From: CAVZMI01 sp050011775
GTDB lineage: Bacteria > Bacteroidota > Ignavibacteria > UBA10030 > CAVZMI01
Length of the DNA stretch: 64,000 bases
Direction of reading: 5' to 3'
Assembly: GCA_050011775.1 (NCBI GenBank)
Contig: JBEKIL010000001.1
Location: forward strand, 432,289-496,288
The translations under genes and the position numbers were made by a program. Positions 1 through 9,020 of the stretch are shown here, piece by piece; position 1 is the first letter of the stretch, and every line of letters starts with the position of its first letter. The notes under the pieces were generated by a model. It did not search any database. It was not told the DNA's origin and was given only the letters and a program-made list of their open reading frames with translations.

Positions 1-1
1 C

Positions 2-541
2 GATATTGCCGCCTTTCAGCAGCTTGTCTATTGCTACGACAAGCAGGTGATTTCGCTGGCTGCACATTATGTGAATAACGCCGAGGACGCGAAGGATATA
101 TATCAGGAAGTCTTCCTTCGTGTATATCGGGGGCTTCCACGGTTCAAGTTTCAAAGTAGTTTTGCCACCTGGTTATTCCGGATTGTCACCAATGTATGTA
201 TGACATACCGGCAGCGCCGACGCCGGCATCTTCACAGGTCGCTCGATGCTGAAAGCGATGGAGAGGAACAGACTCACACAGAAACAGATAATATTACGGA
301 TGATTCTACCGCGGATAAAACTGTTTTAAATAAAGAGATTGCTGTATATGTCGAAAACGCTCTGCAAAAACTTTCGCCAAAACAACGGATGGTATTCACA
401 CTCCGGCATTACCAGAATTATCGCCTTAAGGAGATCGCATCGATGCTCGATTGTTCCGAGGGAGCTGTGAAGAAATATCTCTTTATTGCTACACGGCGGA
501 TGCGTGAGTTATTGAGAGAATTGAATGAAGAAAGGATATAG
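2..541 (+). CDS. ECF-type RNA polymerase sigma factor (5' end outside window)
   Basis: Extracytoplasmic-function sigma-70 factor that would direct RNA polymerase to envelope-stress or nutrient-response promoters. The frame is open from base 2, so the true start lies upstream of the window; the GTG at 47 is internal because the residues before it (DIAAFQQLVYCYDKQV) are typical sigma region 2. Region 2 carries DIYQEVFLRVYRGLPRF. Region 4 near the C-terminus has a helix-turn-helix, KEIASMLDCSEGAVKKYLF. The acidic linker between the two is typical of the family. The stop lies 3 bases before the anti-sigma gene, so the pair is co-transcribed. Confidence 0.93.
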   Translation, partial: DIAAFQQLVYCYDKQVISLAAHYVNNAEDAKDIYQEVFLRVYRGLPRFKFQSSFATWLFRIVTNVCMTYRQRRRRHLHRSLDAESDGEEQTHTETDNITDDSTADKTVLNKEIAVYVENALQKLSPKQRMVFTLRHYQNYRLKEIASMLDCSEGAVKKYLFIATRRMRELLRELNEERI

Positions 542-544
542 ATT

Positions 545-1552
545 ATGAATCACGATCACTATCGGGAATGGCTGCTGCTCTCGCTCTACGGCGAATTGGA
601 TCCGCTGCAGCAAGAGACTCTTGACGAGCATCTCAAGGAGTGCGCCGGATGCCGGGCAGAGCTCGGGCATCTCAAAACTTTCAATCAGATCCTTTCTCAG
701 CGAAAGACAGTGGATGTCGATAATCAACTGCTGCAGGATGCACGCCGGCAATTCCGGACCGCATTAATGGAGGAACGATCAAAGCAATCGATTGTGAACA
801 TGGTTAATAAAGGAATTGCACGTCTTGTCCGCCGCCCTAAAGGACTGCTTCGCCGTCCTAAAGGACTGCTCCGCCGTCCTGTCGGTATTGCTTTCGGAGG
901 AGTTGCTGTATTTGTCATTGGTGTGGTGCTCGGGTACACTCTTTTTGTCCCTCCAGTTCCAACAGAACGATCCATGACAGAGATTATGTTTGAAAAGGCT
1001 TCCTCGATGCAGTCGGGATCGCGGATCACCAATGTGAGATTTTCCGATATGGCAAGCAATGAAGGCATCATCGATCTGAGTTTCGATGCCCTCACGCCGG
1101 TACATGTGAAAGGAAATATCAACGATCAGCGTGTACAGAGAATTCTAGCCTATGCTTTAATGAGCAGTCAAAATCCCGGCACCCGGCTTCAAACGGCTAA
1201 TATACTTGCGGCACAAACGACAGTCACCGTCACACATGATGCAGATATCAGAGGCGCATTAATCACGGCTCTGGAGACCGATGAAAATCCCGGAGTTCGA
1301 AGAGAAGCCCTGGTAGCGTTACAAAAGTTTCCGTATGACGAACAGGTAAAACATGCATATCTTGCGGTACTCATGAAAGATAAAAATTCGGGTATGCGTA
1401 TCGGAGTCATTAACGCATTGACCAGAGTACAGGCCGGGGGACTCCGGCTCGATTCCGACGTCATCTCGGTGCTACAGAAAAAAATGCAATCCGATGAAAA
1501 TACATATATACGCGCACGTGCAACAAATTTCCTGGAAGGAGTACAACAATGA
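545..1552 (+). CDS. Membrane anti-sigma factor with zinc finger and C-terminal HEAT-like repeats
   Basis: Likely partner that sequesters the sigma factor encoded just upstream. The N-terminus has the zf-HC2 signature (HLKECAGC, an HxxxCxxC arrangement, at about residues 29-36). A basic juxtamembrane stretch with a tandem RRPKGLL repeat follows at about residues 96-112, then one membrane helix at about 113-136 (VGIAFGGVAVFVIGVVLGY). The periplasmic part, about 200-335, has repeated helical pairs (ALITALETDENPGVRREALV and related), a HEAT-like fold uncommon in simple anti-sigma factors and probably the sensory part. Its TGA overlaps the next ATG as ATGA, implying translational coupling to the DUF4097 gene. 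Confidence 0.85.
   Translation: MNHDHYREWLLLSLYGELDPLQQETLDEHLKECAGCRAELGHLKTFNQILSQRKTVDVDNQLLQDARRQFRTALMEERSKQSIVNMVNKGIARLVRRPKGLLRRPKGLLRRPVGIAFGGVAVFVIGVVLGYTLFVPPVPTERSMTEIMFEKASSMQSGSRITNVRFSDMASNEGIIDLSFDALTPVHVKGNINDQRVQRILAYALMSSQNPGTRLQTANILAAQTTVTVTHDADIRGALITALETDENPGVRREALVALQKFPYDEQVKHAYLAVLMKDKNSGMRIGVINALTRVQAGGLRLDSDVISVLQKKMQSDENTYIRARATNFLEGVQQ
830..885 (+). repeat. 21-bp in-frame tandem repeat in the anti-sigma gene
   Basis: Two near-identical 21-bp units (cgccgccctaaaggactgct then cgccgtcctaaaggactgct, each plus one base) and a partial third (cgccgtcct). They encode RRPKGLL repeated immediately before the membrane helix. The period is a multiple of three, so copy-number change keeps the frame and would lengthen only the basic juxtamembrane linker. 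Confidence 0.85.
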
Positions 1553-2691
1553 AAAAGTATACTGCAATATTCCATATAATCTTTATATGGGGGCTGGCAG
1601 CATCGTTCCTGTTTGCCGCCGAACCCGATAAGAAATCGCAGTCATTTACTGTTGAGAAAGGCGGAATGCTGAACGTATCGACTGATGTCGGCTCAATTCG
1701 TATCGAACCATGGGAGAAAAATGAAGTTTATGTGCAAGCCGAAAACCTTGATGACGAGGAAGCCGAAGGGTTGAGCATGAGCCAGTCGGGGAATAAAATC
1801 GATGTTCAATTCCGGTCTTACGATCATTCATCCGACGCCCGTTTCCGTATCAATGTACCATCACAATTTGATATCGATATCGAGACGTCAGGAGGAGATC
1901 TGGTTATTGCCGGAAATATGACAGGAAAAATCAAAGGACACACATCGGGTGGAGATATACGGCTTGAGAGCGTGACCGGCGACGTCGAAATGGAGACTGC
2001 CGGGGGCGATATTAATACCAAAGACATTATGGGTGATCTTGTTCTCAAAACCTCGGGTGGGAATATTGAGACCGGGTGGGTCAATGGCGAGGCTACGCTG
2101 CGAACTGCCGGAGGGTCAATTCGTGTGAATGGTGTCGGTAAGAATTTGAAGGCATCGACTGCCGGCGGCAACATTACTTTTGGTGAAGTACGGGGAACAG
2201 TCGATGTTCATACCGCCGGAGGTAGCATTAAAGGACAGAAGAGCAGCGGCAAGCTTACGATGAAGACTGCCGGGGGAGATATCGAGCTTCTTGAGGGAGG
2301 TTTATCTGTGACTGCAAAAACTGCCGGTGGGAATATCAGAATGCATAATATTACCGGTTCCGCGGATGCAAGAACAGCGGGTGGGGATGTCGAAGTCGAC
2401 CTGATTCCCGAAGGAAACGATCGCAGTACACTATCGACTGCCGGCGGGAGGGTGGTGCTTTCAATTCCCGAGGATGCAAAGGCAACAATCGATGCACGTA
2501 TTCGTGTTGAAGGACGGTGGAAATCGAGAATGAATGACTATTCGATCCACTCTGACTTTAAGGCGTCATCCGAGGAAAAAAGTGAAAAGGAGCATGAAAT
2601 TCGGGGGTCGTATATTCTTAACGGCGGGGGGCAACAAATCGATTTAAAGACCGTAAACTCAGATATAGAAATCAGGAGAATCAAGAAGTAA
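1549..2691 (+). CDS. Secreted DUF4097-family beta-strand repeat protein
   Basis: Exported protein of the DUF4097 (DUF4098/LiaG-like) family, whose members form a right-handed beta-solenoid and often sit beside sigma/anti-sigma pairs. Residues 1-24 form a signal peptide (IFIWGLAASFLFAAEP). Then come about a dozen rungs with the recurring T-A/S-G-G-x-I/V motif, for example TAGGDI and TSGGNI. The start is fixed by a good Shine-Dalgarno (ggaagga, 8 bases upstream) and by the ATGA overlap with the anti-sigma gene. The function is unknown; as part of the sigma operon it may be an envelope sensor or a target of the response. Confidence 0.85.
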   Translation: MKKYTAIFHIIFIWGLAASFLFAAEPDKKSQSFTVEKGGMLNVSTDVGSIRIEPWEKNEVYVQAENLDDEEAEGLSMSQSGNKIDVQFRSYDHSSDARFRINVPSQFDIDIETSGGDLVIAGNMTGKIKGHTSGGDIRLESVTGDVEMETAGGDINTKDIMGDLVLKTSGGNIETGWVNGEATLRTAGGSIRVNGVGKNLKASTAGGNITFGEVRGTVDVHTAGGSIKGQKSSGKLTMKTAGGDIELLEGGLSVTAKTAGGNIRMHNITGSADARTAGGDVEVDLIPEGNDRSTLSTAGGRVVLSIPEDAKATIDARIRVEGRWKSRMNDYSIHSDFKASSEEKSEKEHEIRGSYILNGGGQQIDLKTVNSDIEIRRIKK

Positions 2692-2755
2692 TATTCAAAG
2701 GCGGTTGTTAAGTAAAAGCAATTCAAGATTAATCTCTCCACCCCCGGGATTTCGA

Positions 2756-5401
2756 ATGAAAGCCTTTATCGTTCTGTTTATTCTATTCACCGCCATCGGC
2801 TATGCAGCGGAGACCGATTCGACGAGCACCCCTCGTCCTGACATCCGTGCTGTTCGCACTCATGAATCGATCGTTATCGATGGGATCCTTTCCGAGAGTG
2901 CATGGCAGAGTGCTCTGGTAACCTCGGATTTTCTCCAGAGGAACCCGACTGAGGGAGCACAGCCGTCGGAGAAAACGAATGTCCTGGTATTATACAATGA
3001 TGACGCCATTTATATCGGAGCCCGTATGTACGATCATGCGCCCGATTCGATTATCGGTCGGCTCGTACGGCGCGATGGCGATCAGAACTCGGACGATTTT
3101 TTTGTGGGATTTGATTGTTATAATGACCACCAGACCGGATTCTATTTCGGAATCAACGCTGCCGGGACCTACTATGACGGCGTTCTCTATAATGATGACT
3201 GGACCGACGGCTCGTGGGACGGTGTCTGGGAAGGAAAAGCGACAGTCGATTCGCTCGGGTGGTGTGTTGAAATGCGTATCCCGTTCTCGCAGCTCCGGTT
3301 TCACAACAACAATCACCAGGTGTGGGGTATAGATTTTTTAAGGGATAACAGAAGAAAAAACGAAGAAGATTATATCGTCTATACACCCAAAAACGGGAGC
3401 GGTTTTGTTTCGCGATTTGTCCATCTTCTCGGTATTGAAAATCTGCCGCCGTCTCATCAAGTAGAAATTATGCCGTATGTCACCACACGAGCCGAATACC
3501 TTCACTATCCCTCCGGTGATCCATTCCACAACGGATCGAAACTCTCGCCGGACGTCGGTCTGGATTTGAAATTAGGACTCGGTAGTAATCTGACGCTTAC
3601 AGGTACCATTAATCCCGATTTCGGACAGGTGGAAGTCGATCCTGCGGTAGTCAACCTGAGTGATGTAGAGACGTACTTTCAGGAAAAGCGGCCTTTCTTC
3701 ATTGAAGGAGCAACGATTTTTAATTTCGGGTATGGAGGGGCCACTAGTTTCTGGAATTTTAATTATCCCACCCCGACCTTTTTCTACACACGACGAATCG
3801 GACGTGCTCCGCATGGAAGTCTTCCCGACGCGGACTATACGGATGTCCCATCAGGAACAAGAATTCTCGGCGCTGCAAAACTCACGGGGAAACTCATCGG
3901 TTCATGGAACTTCGGAACGATACAGGCTGTGACAGGACGCGAATCTGCCCGGCTTTCGAATGCGGGGATTACCGACCGTCTCGAAGTCGAACCGCCGACC
4001 TACTACGGCATCATACGCGGTCAGAGTGAATTCAATGATTCACACCAGGGAATCGGTTTTATGACAACCAGCACGATCCGTTCGTTCGGAGACGACAGAC
4101 TCAAAGCCGACATGAACAGCAGCTCTCATAACGTCGGGATCGACGGCTGGACATTTTTCGATTCTGATAAAACATGGGTTCTCTCCGGCTGGACACAAAT
4201 GTCGTACGTCCGTGGCACGACAGAACGGATGATTTCGCTACAGGAGAATTCGCAACACTATTTTCAAAGACCTGATGCGAAATCGTACAAAGTCGATAGT
4301 TCGGCGACGTCGATGACAGGCTATGCAGGACGTCTGCTGGTGAATAAACAAAAGGGGAATATCATTTTTAATTCGAGTTTCGGGATTTTGAACCCGAGAT
4401 TCGATAATAATGATCTCGGTTATCTCTCCCGAACCGATATCATCAACATGCATGTCGGAGGAGGATATCGCTGGACAGAACCGGGATCGTTTTACCGGCA
4501 GCTGGGTGGTATCGTAGCCGGGTTTCAGAATTTTGATTTTGATGGAAATGTCACGTGGAAGGGGATCTTTTTTGATTCCTGGATACAAATGCTAAATTAC
4601 TATTATATTGAAATTTGGGGTGCCTATAATCCCGAGACCATCAACAATCGAAGAACCCGTGGAGGCCCGCTCACTCTCAACCACCGCGGTTACCAGGCGA
4701 ATCTCTACGCGAATTCGGACAGCAAACAGCAGATTGTTTTGAATACTTATTTCAATGCATACCTCGGCGTTGATTCAAAGAATTGGAATGGCGGTATCGG
4801 ATTGACATGGCATCCCGCGACAAATATCTCTTTTAGTTTCGGACCCGATTACACCAGGAACATTGAAAACACGCAATGGATTGATGCATTCGACGATCCG
4901 TATGCAACTGAGACCTACGGAAAGCGGTATGTCTTCGGGAAAATGGATCAGACGACATTATCCGCAAACATACGGCTTGATTGGACATTCACCCCACAGC
5001 TCAGTCTGCAACTGTTCCTCCAGTCTTTGATCTCGGCCGGAGATTTTCTCGACTTCAAGGAACTTGCGCGTCCCCGTTCCTTCGATTTGCTCGTGTATGG
5101 AATGAAGGGATCTACAATTACCAAAGACGGTAATACTTACACAGTCGATCCGGATGGAAGCGGACCGGCATCAACTTTCAGCTTCGACAATCCGCAATAT
5201 AATTACACATCAATTCGGGGAAATGCCGTATTGCGATGGGAGTACATGCCCGGCTCTGTTCTCTATTTCGTATGGACTCAAAGCCGTTCGAACGATAATT
5301 CAATCGGAGAGTTCAACTTCGGACCATCTGCCGATAAACTCTGGCGAATGGTGCCTGACAACATCTTCATGATAAAAATGACATACTGGTGGAATGGATA
5401 G
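2756..5401 (+). CDS. DUF5916 outer-membrane-type protein with N-terminal CBM9-like domain
   Basis: Large exported protein, 881 residues from the chosen ATG. That ATG is preferred over an upstream TTG at 2705 because a signal peptide (MKAFIVLFILFTAIGYAAE) starts there. The N-terminal third (mature residues to about 250) matches the CBM9-like domain that precedes DUF5916: it opens with a conserved VIDGILSESAW motif and contains FDCYNDHQTGFYFGIN. The rest is probably a beta-barrel, marked by the family hallmarks INPDFGQVEVDPAVVNLS and QEKRPFFIEG and by many alternating aromatic strands. The family is common in Bacteroidota and relatives; its function is unknown. It is the last gene of the sigma-factor operon. 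Confidence 0.85.
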   Translation: MKAFIVLFILFTAIGYAAETDSTSTPRPDIRAVRTHESIVIDGILSESAWQSALVTSDFLQRNPTEGAQPSEKTNVLVLYNDDAIYIGARMYDHAPDSIIGRLVRRDGDQNSDDFFVGFDCYNDHQTGFYFGINAAGTYYDGVLYNDDWTDGSWDGVWEGKATVDSLGWCVEMRIPFSQLRFHNNNHQVWGIDFLRDNRRKNEEDYIVYTPKNGSGFVSRFVHLLGIENLPPSHQVEIMPYVTTRAEYLHYPSGDPFHNGSKLSPDVGLDLKLGLGSNLTLTGTINPDFGQVEVDPAVVNLSDVETYFQEKRPFFIEGATIFNFGYGGATSFWNFNYPTPTFFYTRRIGRAPHGSLPDADYTDVPSGTRILGAAKLTGKLIGSWNFGTIQAVTGRESARLSNAGITDRLEVEPPTYYGIIRGQSEFNDSHQGIGFMTTSTIRSFGDDRLKADMNSSSHNVGIDGWTFFDSDKTWVLSGWTQMSYVRGTTERMISLQENSQHYFQRPDAKSYKVDSSATSMTGYAGRLLVNKQKGNIIFNSSFGILNPRFDNNDLGYLSRTDIINMHVGGGYRWTEPGSFYRQLGGIVAGFQNFDFDGNVTWKGIFFDSWIQMLNYYYIEIWGAYNPETINNRRTRGGPLTLNHRGYQANLYANSDSKQQIVLNTYFNAYLGVDSKNWNGGIGLTWHPATNISFSFGPDYTRNIENTQWIDAFDDPYATETYGKRYVFGKMDQTTLSANIRLDWTFTPQLSLQLFLQSLISAGDFLDFKELARPRSFDLLVYGMKGSTITKDGNTYTVDPDGSGPASTFSFDNPQYNYTSIRGNAVLRWEYMPGSVLYFVWTQSRSNDNSIGEFNFGPSADKLWRMVPDNIFMIKMTYWWNG

Positions 5402-5731
5402 TATCGCTCTAATTTGATGATCGACAGTATCTGCAGAATATTTCTTCTTAAATGCTCTTTCACATTCTAACGACTGTTTGCTGTAAGCTCGGGTGGTACT
5501 CTGCCCCTTTATTATAATTATTAATTGGTTGAAAGGCACTGGGGAAGCGTTAACCGTGTAAAAGTCCAAGGGATAGGAAAATGCTATCACTCCGCCCGAA
5601 ACAAATATTTTTTTTCACGGAGATAGAATATAACCACGAACTCGTGCTTCGGGTTTTTCCGTCCCACGTTTCCTGTGGGATTTAAGCCCCACGCTTTTCA
5701 GTGGGGTCAGTTCGTGGCTATTAATGGGTGA
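5402..5731. other. 330-bp non-coding spacer with palindromic repeat
   Basis: No credible gene. The region separates convergent genes (DUF5916 on plus, PGI/PMI on minus) and ends with the nested palindrome described at 5634-5717, which could also act as a bidirectional transcription stop. Confidence 0.6.
5634..5717. repeat. Nested palindrome: outer stem with two inner hairpins
   Basis: Outer arms ccacgaact (5634-5642) and agttcgtgg (5709-5717) are exact inverted repeats. They enclose hairpin 1, tcccac/gtggga (5662-5667 with 5675-5680), and hairpin 2, ccccac/gtgggg (5687-5692 with 5701-5706). The fold is a three-way junction. An element with the same architecture but different stem sequences lies at 63931-63996, so this looks like a dispersed REP/BIME- or MITE-like class and not simply a terminator. 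Confidence 0.7.
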
Positions 5732-6784
5732 CTATTTCAACTCTGCCAGCTTACTCTTCAAAAAATCAATTGCCTTCACCGGAGCAGGGTCTTCATGGTT
5801 CAGTATTGCCAGCCAGTAACTTACCCAATCGCCGAAATGAATAAGAGAGAACATTCTTGCTAGTAGCGATTTTCCCTGCGAGTGGACCTCGGTCACATTT
5901 CCAGCATATTCGCGTAGAAGCTGCTGTGTAATATCCATTCGTGCTGCAACCCGTTTGTGATCGTCTTTATCCCGTAGTACTACAAGTTCGAATTGTTTCA
6001 TGAGATCTCTTAATACCTTCCACCCAACCAGCTCGTTATGGTTTAATTCCGGGAACACATTGCCGTAGGCAAGCTGCTTGGCATTCTCACAAATCTGACT
6101 GCGCCATCGGAGGTTTACACTGTCGAATTTTTCCGTCGATGAGTATATAATGGGGAGTTTTCCATGTACGCGCTCTGCAAGAGACAAAGTGTCGTTTGCT
6201 GCAGTATCAGTCGAACTATATTTTTCAGCAAGGTCATGAAGTAAAGCAATGGTTTCCTTGATATCTTTTTCTTTGTTCTTGATATATCCGTTGCGGAAAA
6301 GTGTCGCAAGAAGAGGAAAGAAAGAGTAACCGAGCGCCGCGCGCGGTTGAAGTCCGGCCGGGATCGAGATCCGGGGATGGCGATATTTCTTGGCCATGGC
6401 CGCAACAACACCGCCTGTGGTAATGCAGAGAATTGCTGCTTTTTTCCGAATTGCATCTTTGTACGCCGAAATTGTCTCCTCGGTATTTCCCGAATAGCTC
6501 GAGATAATCACAAGTGTGGAAGAATCGACAAACTCCGGAAGCGAATAGAAACGGTTAACGATGATAGGGACTGCAATTTCCCCGGAAAGATATGACCGGA
6601 GTAAATCGCCACCGATTGCCGAACCGCCAAGGCCTGTCAGCACGATCGTGCGGATTCCTTTCCGTGGAATTTTCACTTTCGCAATATTTCCGATTGCGAC
6701 CGCTTGTTCAACTTGATGGAAAAATTCATGAATGGCTTTCCGCTGATCGGATGGATCGACACTTTGAATGAGATTTTCGTCCAT
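5732..6784 (-). CDS. Bifunctional phosphoglucose/phosphomannose isomerase
   Basis: Cytoplasmic SIS-fold isomerase interconverting fructose 6-phosphate with glucose 6-phosphate and mannose 6-phosphate. It belongs to the small archaeal-type PGI/PMI family (350 residues, usual for the family). Two SIS domains are present: the first has GLGGSAIGGD (about 52-61) and the sugar-phosphate loop SSYSGNTEET (about 95-104). The C-terminal half has FPELNHNELVGW, which carries the conserved glutamate and histidine region of the active site. It appears to be a single gene, with 178 bases to the next gene upstream. The organism therefore probably uses this enzyme at the top of glycolysis, together with the PFK at 23138-24241. 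Confidence 0.9.
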   Translation of the reverse strand: MDENLIQSVDPSDQRKAIHEFFHQVEQAVAIGNIAKVKIPRKGIRTIVLTGLGGSAIGGDLLRSYLSGEIAVPIIVNRFYSLPEFVDSSTLVIISSYSGNTEETISAYKDAIRKKAAILCITTGGVVAAMAKKYRHPRISIPAGLQPRAALGYSFFPLLATLFRNGYIKNKEKDIKETIALLHDLAEKYSSTDTAANDTLSLAERVHGKLPIIYSSTEKFDSVNLRWRSQICENAKQLAYGNVFPELNHNELVGWKVLRDLMKQFELVVLRDKDDHKRVAARMDITQQLLREYAGNVTEVHSQGKSLLARMFSLIHFGDWVSYWLAILNHEDPAPVKAIDFLKSKLAELK

Positions 6785-6962
6785 AGTTCCTCTATTATTT
6801 TAAATTAATACTAGGTTGTAGCTTCTTCTTAATTCTATTTTTTAAAAAGTAGGTTTTATTATCACATATGCTATTTTTAAAATATAAACACAAAGGTCAT
6901 AAAGAGTTCCGATAAAGCTGGGACACAGAGTTAGTGGAAAACTTACGGTTAACTCAGCCCGA

Positions 6963-8723
6963 TCATGATATTGGGATATCGGGGAATTTTTTTCGCATGA
7001 TGCTGTGAACAAATTTTTCCACCTCTTCGCGTGTGCCGAATGAGAGCGCTTTCGTCGCAATCAATTTTGCATGATCGAACCGGATCGCGCGAATTATCTT
7101 CTTGATTTCAGGGAGAACCGTGGGTATAACGCTGAACTCGTCGAGTCCCAGTCCCACAAGAATCATTGTCGCCAATGGGTCACCGGCCATTTCACCGCAC
7201 ATACCGACCCAGATTTTCGACCTGTGACCTGCGTCGATGATGCTTCTGATTGTCCGGAGCACAGCCGGATGAAATTCCTTATACAGGCCCGACACGATAG
7301 GGTTGCCCCGATCGACAGCCAATAAATATTGAATCAGGTCGTTTGTACCGATGCTGAGAAAATCGACTTCCCGTGCCATCTCTTCAGCCATGACAGCAGC
7401 GGAAGGGACCTCGATCATCACGCCTATTTTAATGCCGGGATCGAATTTTACTTTGGCTTCGCGAAGATCGCGCTTTGCCTGCACGAGTATTTCTTTTGCC
7501 TTTCTGACCTCCGTTACCGTTGAAATCATCGGGAACATTATGCAAACATTTTTTTTGGTGCTCGAGCGAAGTATTGCCTTGAGCTGAGTCAACAGGACAT
7601 CGGGTCGGTCGAGTCCGATTCGGATGCCGCGCCATCCGAGGAATGGATTTGGTTCGGCAATGGTATCCGGCAGAAGTTTATCGCCGCCGATATCGAATGT
7701 TCTGATAATCACCCGGTTGGGGTATATTCTATCCGCCACTTTTTGATACATCTCGAGTTGCTCGTCTTCACTTGGGAAACTGGAACGGCCGATCAGCAGG
7801 CTCTCCGATCGATACAAGCCGATTCCTTCAGCTCCCTGGACGTTGAGAAAATCGAGTTCTTCCTCGAATTCTACATTGGCCGAAAGATCGATGCGTCTTC
7901 CGTCTTTCGTCTCGGAGGGAAGATCACGTAATCCCTCCAATTTTCGATCGAAGGCAAGGTATTTTTGATGCTTAAGTTCGTAATCGCGGATAGTTTTCGG
8001 TGTGGGATGGACAATAACTACTCCGCTGTGTCCGTCGAGGATGACGTAATCGCCGGTTTGCACCTGTTTTGTTATTGTCCGGAGGCCGACCACTGCCGGA
8101 ATTTTCAGAGATCGTGAAAGAATCGCCGTGTGTGATGTTACGCTTCCGAGATCGGTTGCATATCCGAGGACATCGTTTCTACTGAACAGAATTGTGTCCG
8201 CCGGTGTTAGAGTCTCGGCGGCTATGATTGCTTTTCCTTCGAGGCGCGAGAAGAGTTTTTCTTCCTGGAGGTTGCGGATGATGCGATTCTTAACGTCTTC
8301 AACATCATGAACCCGCTCGCGCATATATTCGTCACCGGACGCGAGCATGCGGTGCTGGTACTTGCTGATTTCGTCGTGCAGGATGAAATCGGCATTTTTC
8401 CGTTCTGTCCGAATCCGCTTTGCGATTGCTCCGAAGAGAAGGTGGTCATTGAGAATCATAATTTCCGCTTCGAAGATGTAGGCCTTCGTGTCGCCGAGTC
8501 TTTGTTTCGCAAACGATAGAATTTTCTGTAATTCTTTTTCTGATCGCTCGATAGCTCCCTGGAGCCGGCGGATTTCGTCTTCGGCCTCTTTTTCGGAAAT
8601 TGATCGTTCCTCGACCTTGAGAATTTGTTTCAAATACAGATACAGATATCCCATGGTAATGCCCGGGGCTGCGGCGATACCTTTGAGGACGTTTTCTTTC
8701 GGATCGGGATTGTCAGGGCTCAT
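6963..8723 (-). CDS. ptsI: Phosphoenolpyruvate-protein phosphotransferase (PTS enzyme I)
   Basis: Transfers phosphate from PEP to HPr. Full-length at 586 residues. The N-terminal HPr-binding domain and the phosphohistidine domain carry the active site TSHTAILSRSLKIPAVVG (about 195-212). The C-terminal PEP-binding barrel carries GIGLYRSE, SIGTNDLIQYLLAVDR and the catalytic-loop cysteine in GMCGEMAGD. It follows the HPr gene by 21 bases in the same operon. No EII permease genes are visible in the window, so transport or purely regulatory use cannot be decided here. Confidence 0.95.
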   Translation of the reverse strand: MSPDNPDPKENVLKGIAAAPGITMGYLYLYLKQILKVEERSISEKEAEDEIRRLQGAIERSEKELQKILSFAKQRLGDTKAYIFEAEIMILNDHLLFGAIAKRIRTERKNADFILHDEISKYQHRMLASGDEYMRERVHDVEDVKNRIIRNLQEEKLFSRLEGKAIIAAETLTPADTILFSRNDVLGYATDLGSVTSHTAILSRSLKIPAVVGLRTITKQVQTGDYVILDGHSGVVIVHPTPKTIRDYELKHQKYLAFDRKLEGLRDLPSETKDGRRIDLSANVEFEEELDFLNVQGAEGIGLYRSESLLIGRSSFPSEDEQLEMYQKVADRIYPNRVIIRTFDIGGDKLLPDTIAEPNPFLGWRGIRIGLDRPDVLLTQLKAILRSSTKKNVCIMFPMISTVTEVRKAKEILVQAKRDLREAKVKFDPGIKIGVMIEVPSAAVMAEEMAREVDFLSIGTNDLIQYLLAVDRGNPIVSGLYKEFHPAVLRTIRSIIDAGHRSKIWVGMCGEMAGDPLATMILVGLGLDEFSVIPTVLPEIKKIIRAIRFDHAKLIATKALSFGTREEVEKFVHSIMRKKFPDIPIS

Positions 8724-8744
8724 AGTCCATTCTCGATGATTATG

Positions 8745-9014
8745 TTACATGGGTTCATCAAAACCGCGATCAAACAGTTCGCGCATTGCCTGTGCTGCTT
8801 CGGCTTCGTCGGGACCGTCGAACCGTAAGCTCAATGTGCTTCCACGTTCTGCTGCAAGCGTCATGACGCCGATGATGCTCTTCCCGTTAATTTCCATTCC
8901 ATCTTTATATATGAAAAAATCTGATGTATACTTTGATGCAAGCTTTACCAGCGTTGCCGCCGGTCGCGTATGCAGTCCTGCCCGGTTTTTTATGGCTACT
9001 TCTAGTTCAATCAT
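8745..9014 (-). CDS. ptsH: Phosphocarrier protein HPr
   Basis: Small histidine phosphocarrier, 89 residues, the usual HPr size. The active-site histidine lies in NRAGLHTRPAATLV and the regulatory serine in NGKSIIGVMTLAA, so both the EI-dependent site and a potential HPr-kinase site are present. The Shine-Dalgarno agagga precedes the ATG. It lies between the prenyl synthase gene (6 bases upstream) and ptsI (21 bases downstream), in one minus-strand operon. Confidence 0.95.
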   Translation of the reverse strand: MIELEVAIKNRAGLHTRPAATLVKLASKYTSDFFIYKDGMEINGKSIIGVMTLAAERGSTLSLRFDGPDEAEAAQAMRELFDRGFDEPM

Positions 9015-9020
9015 TGTCCT

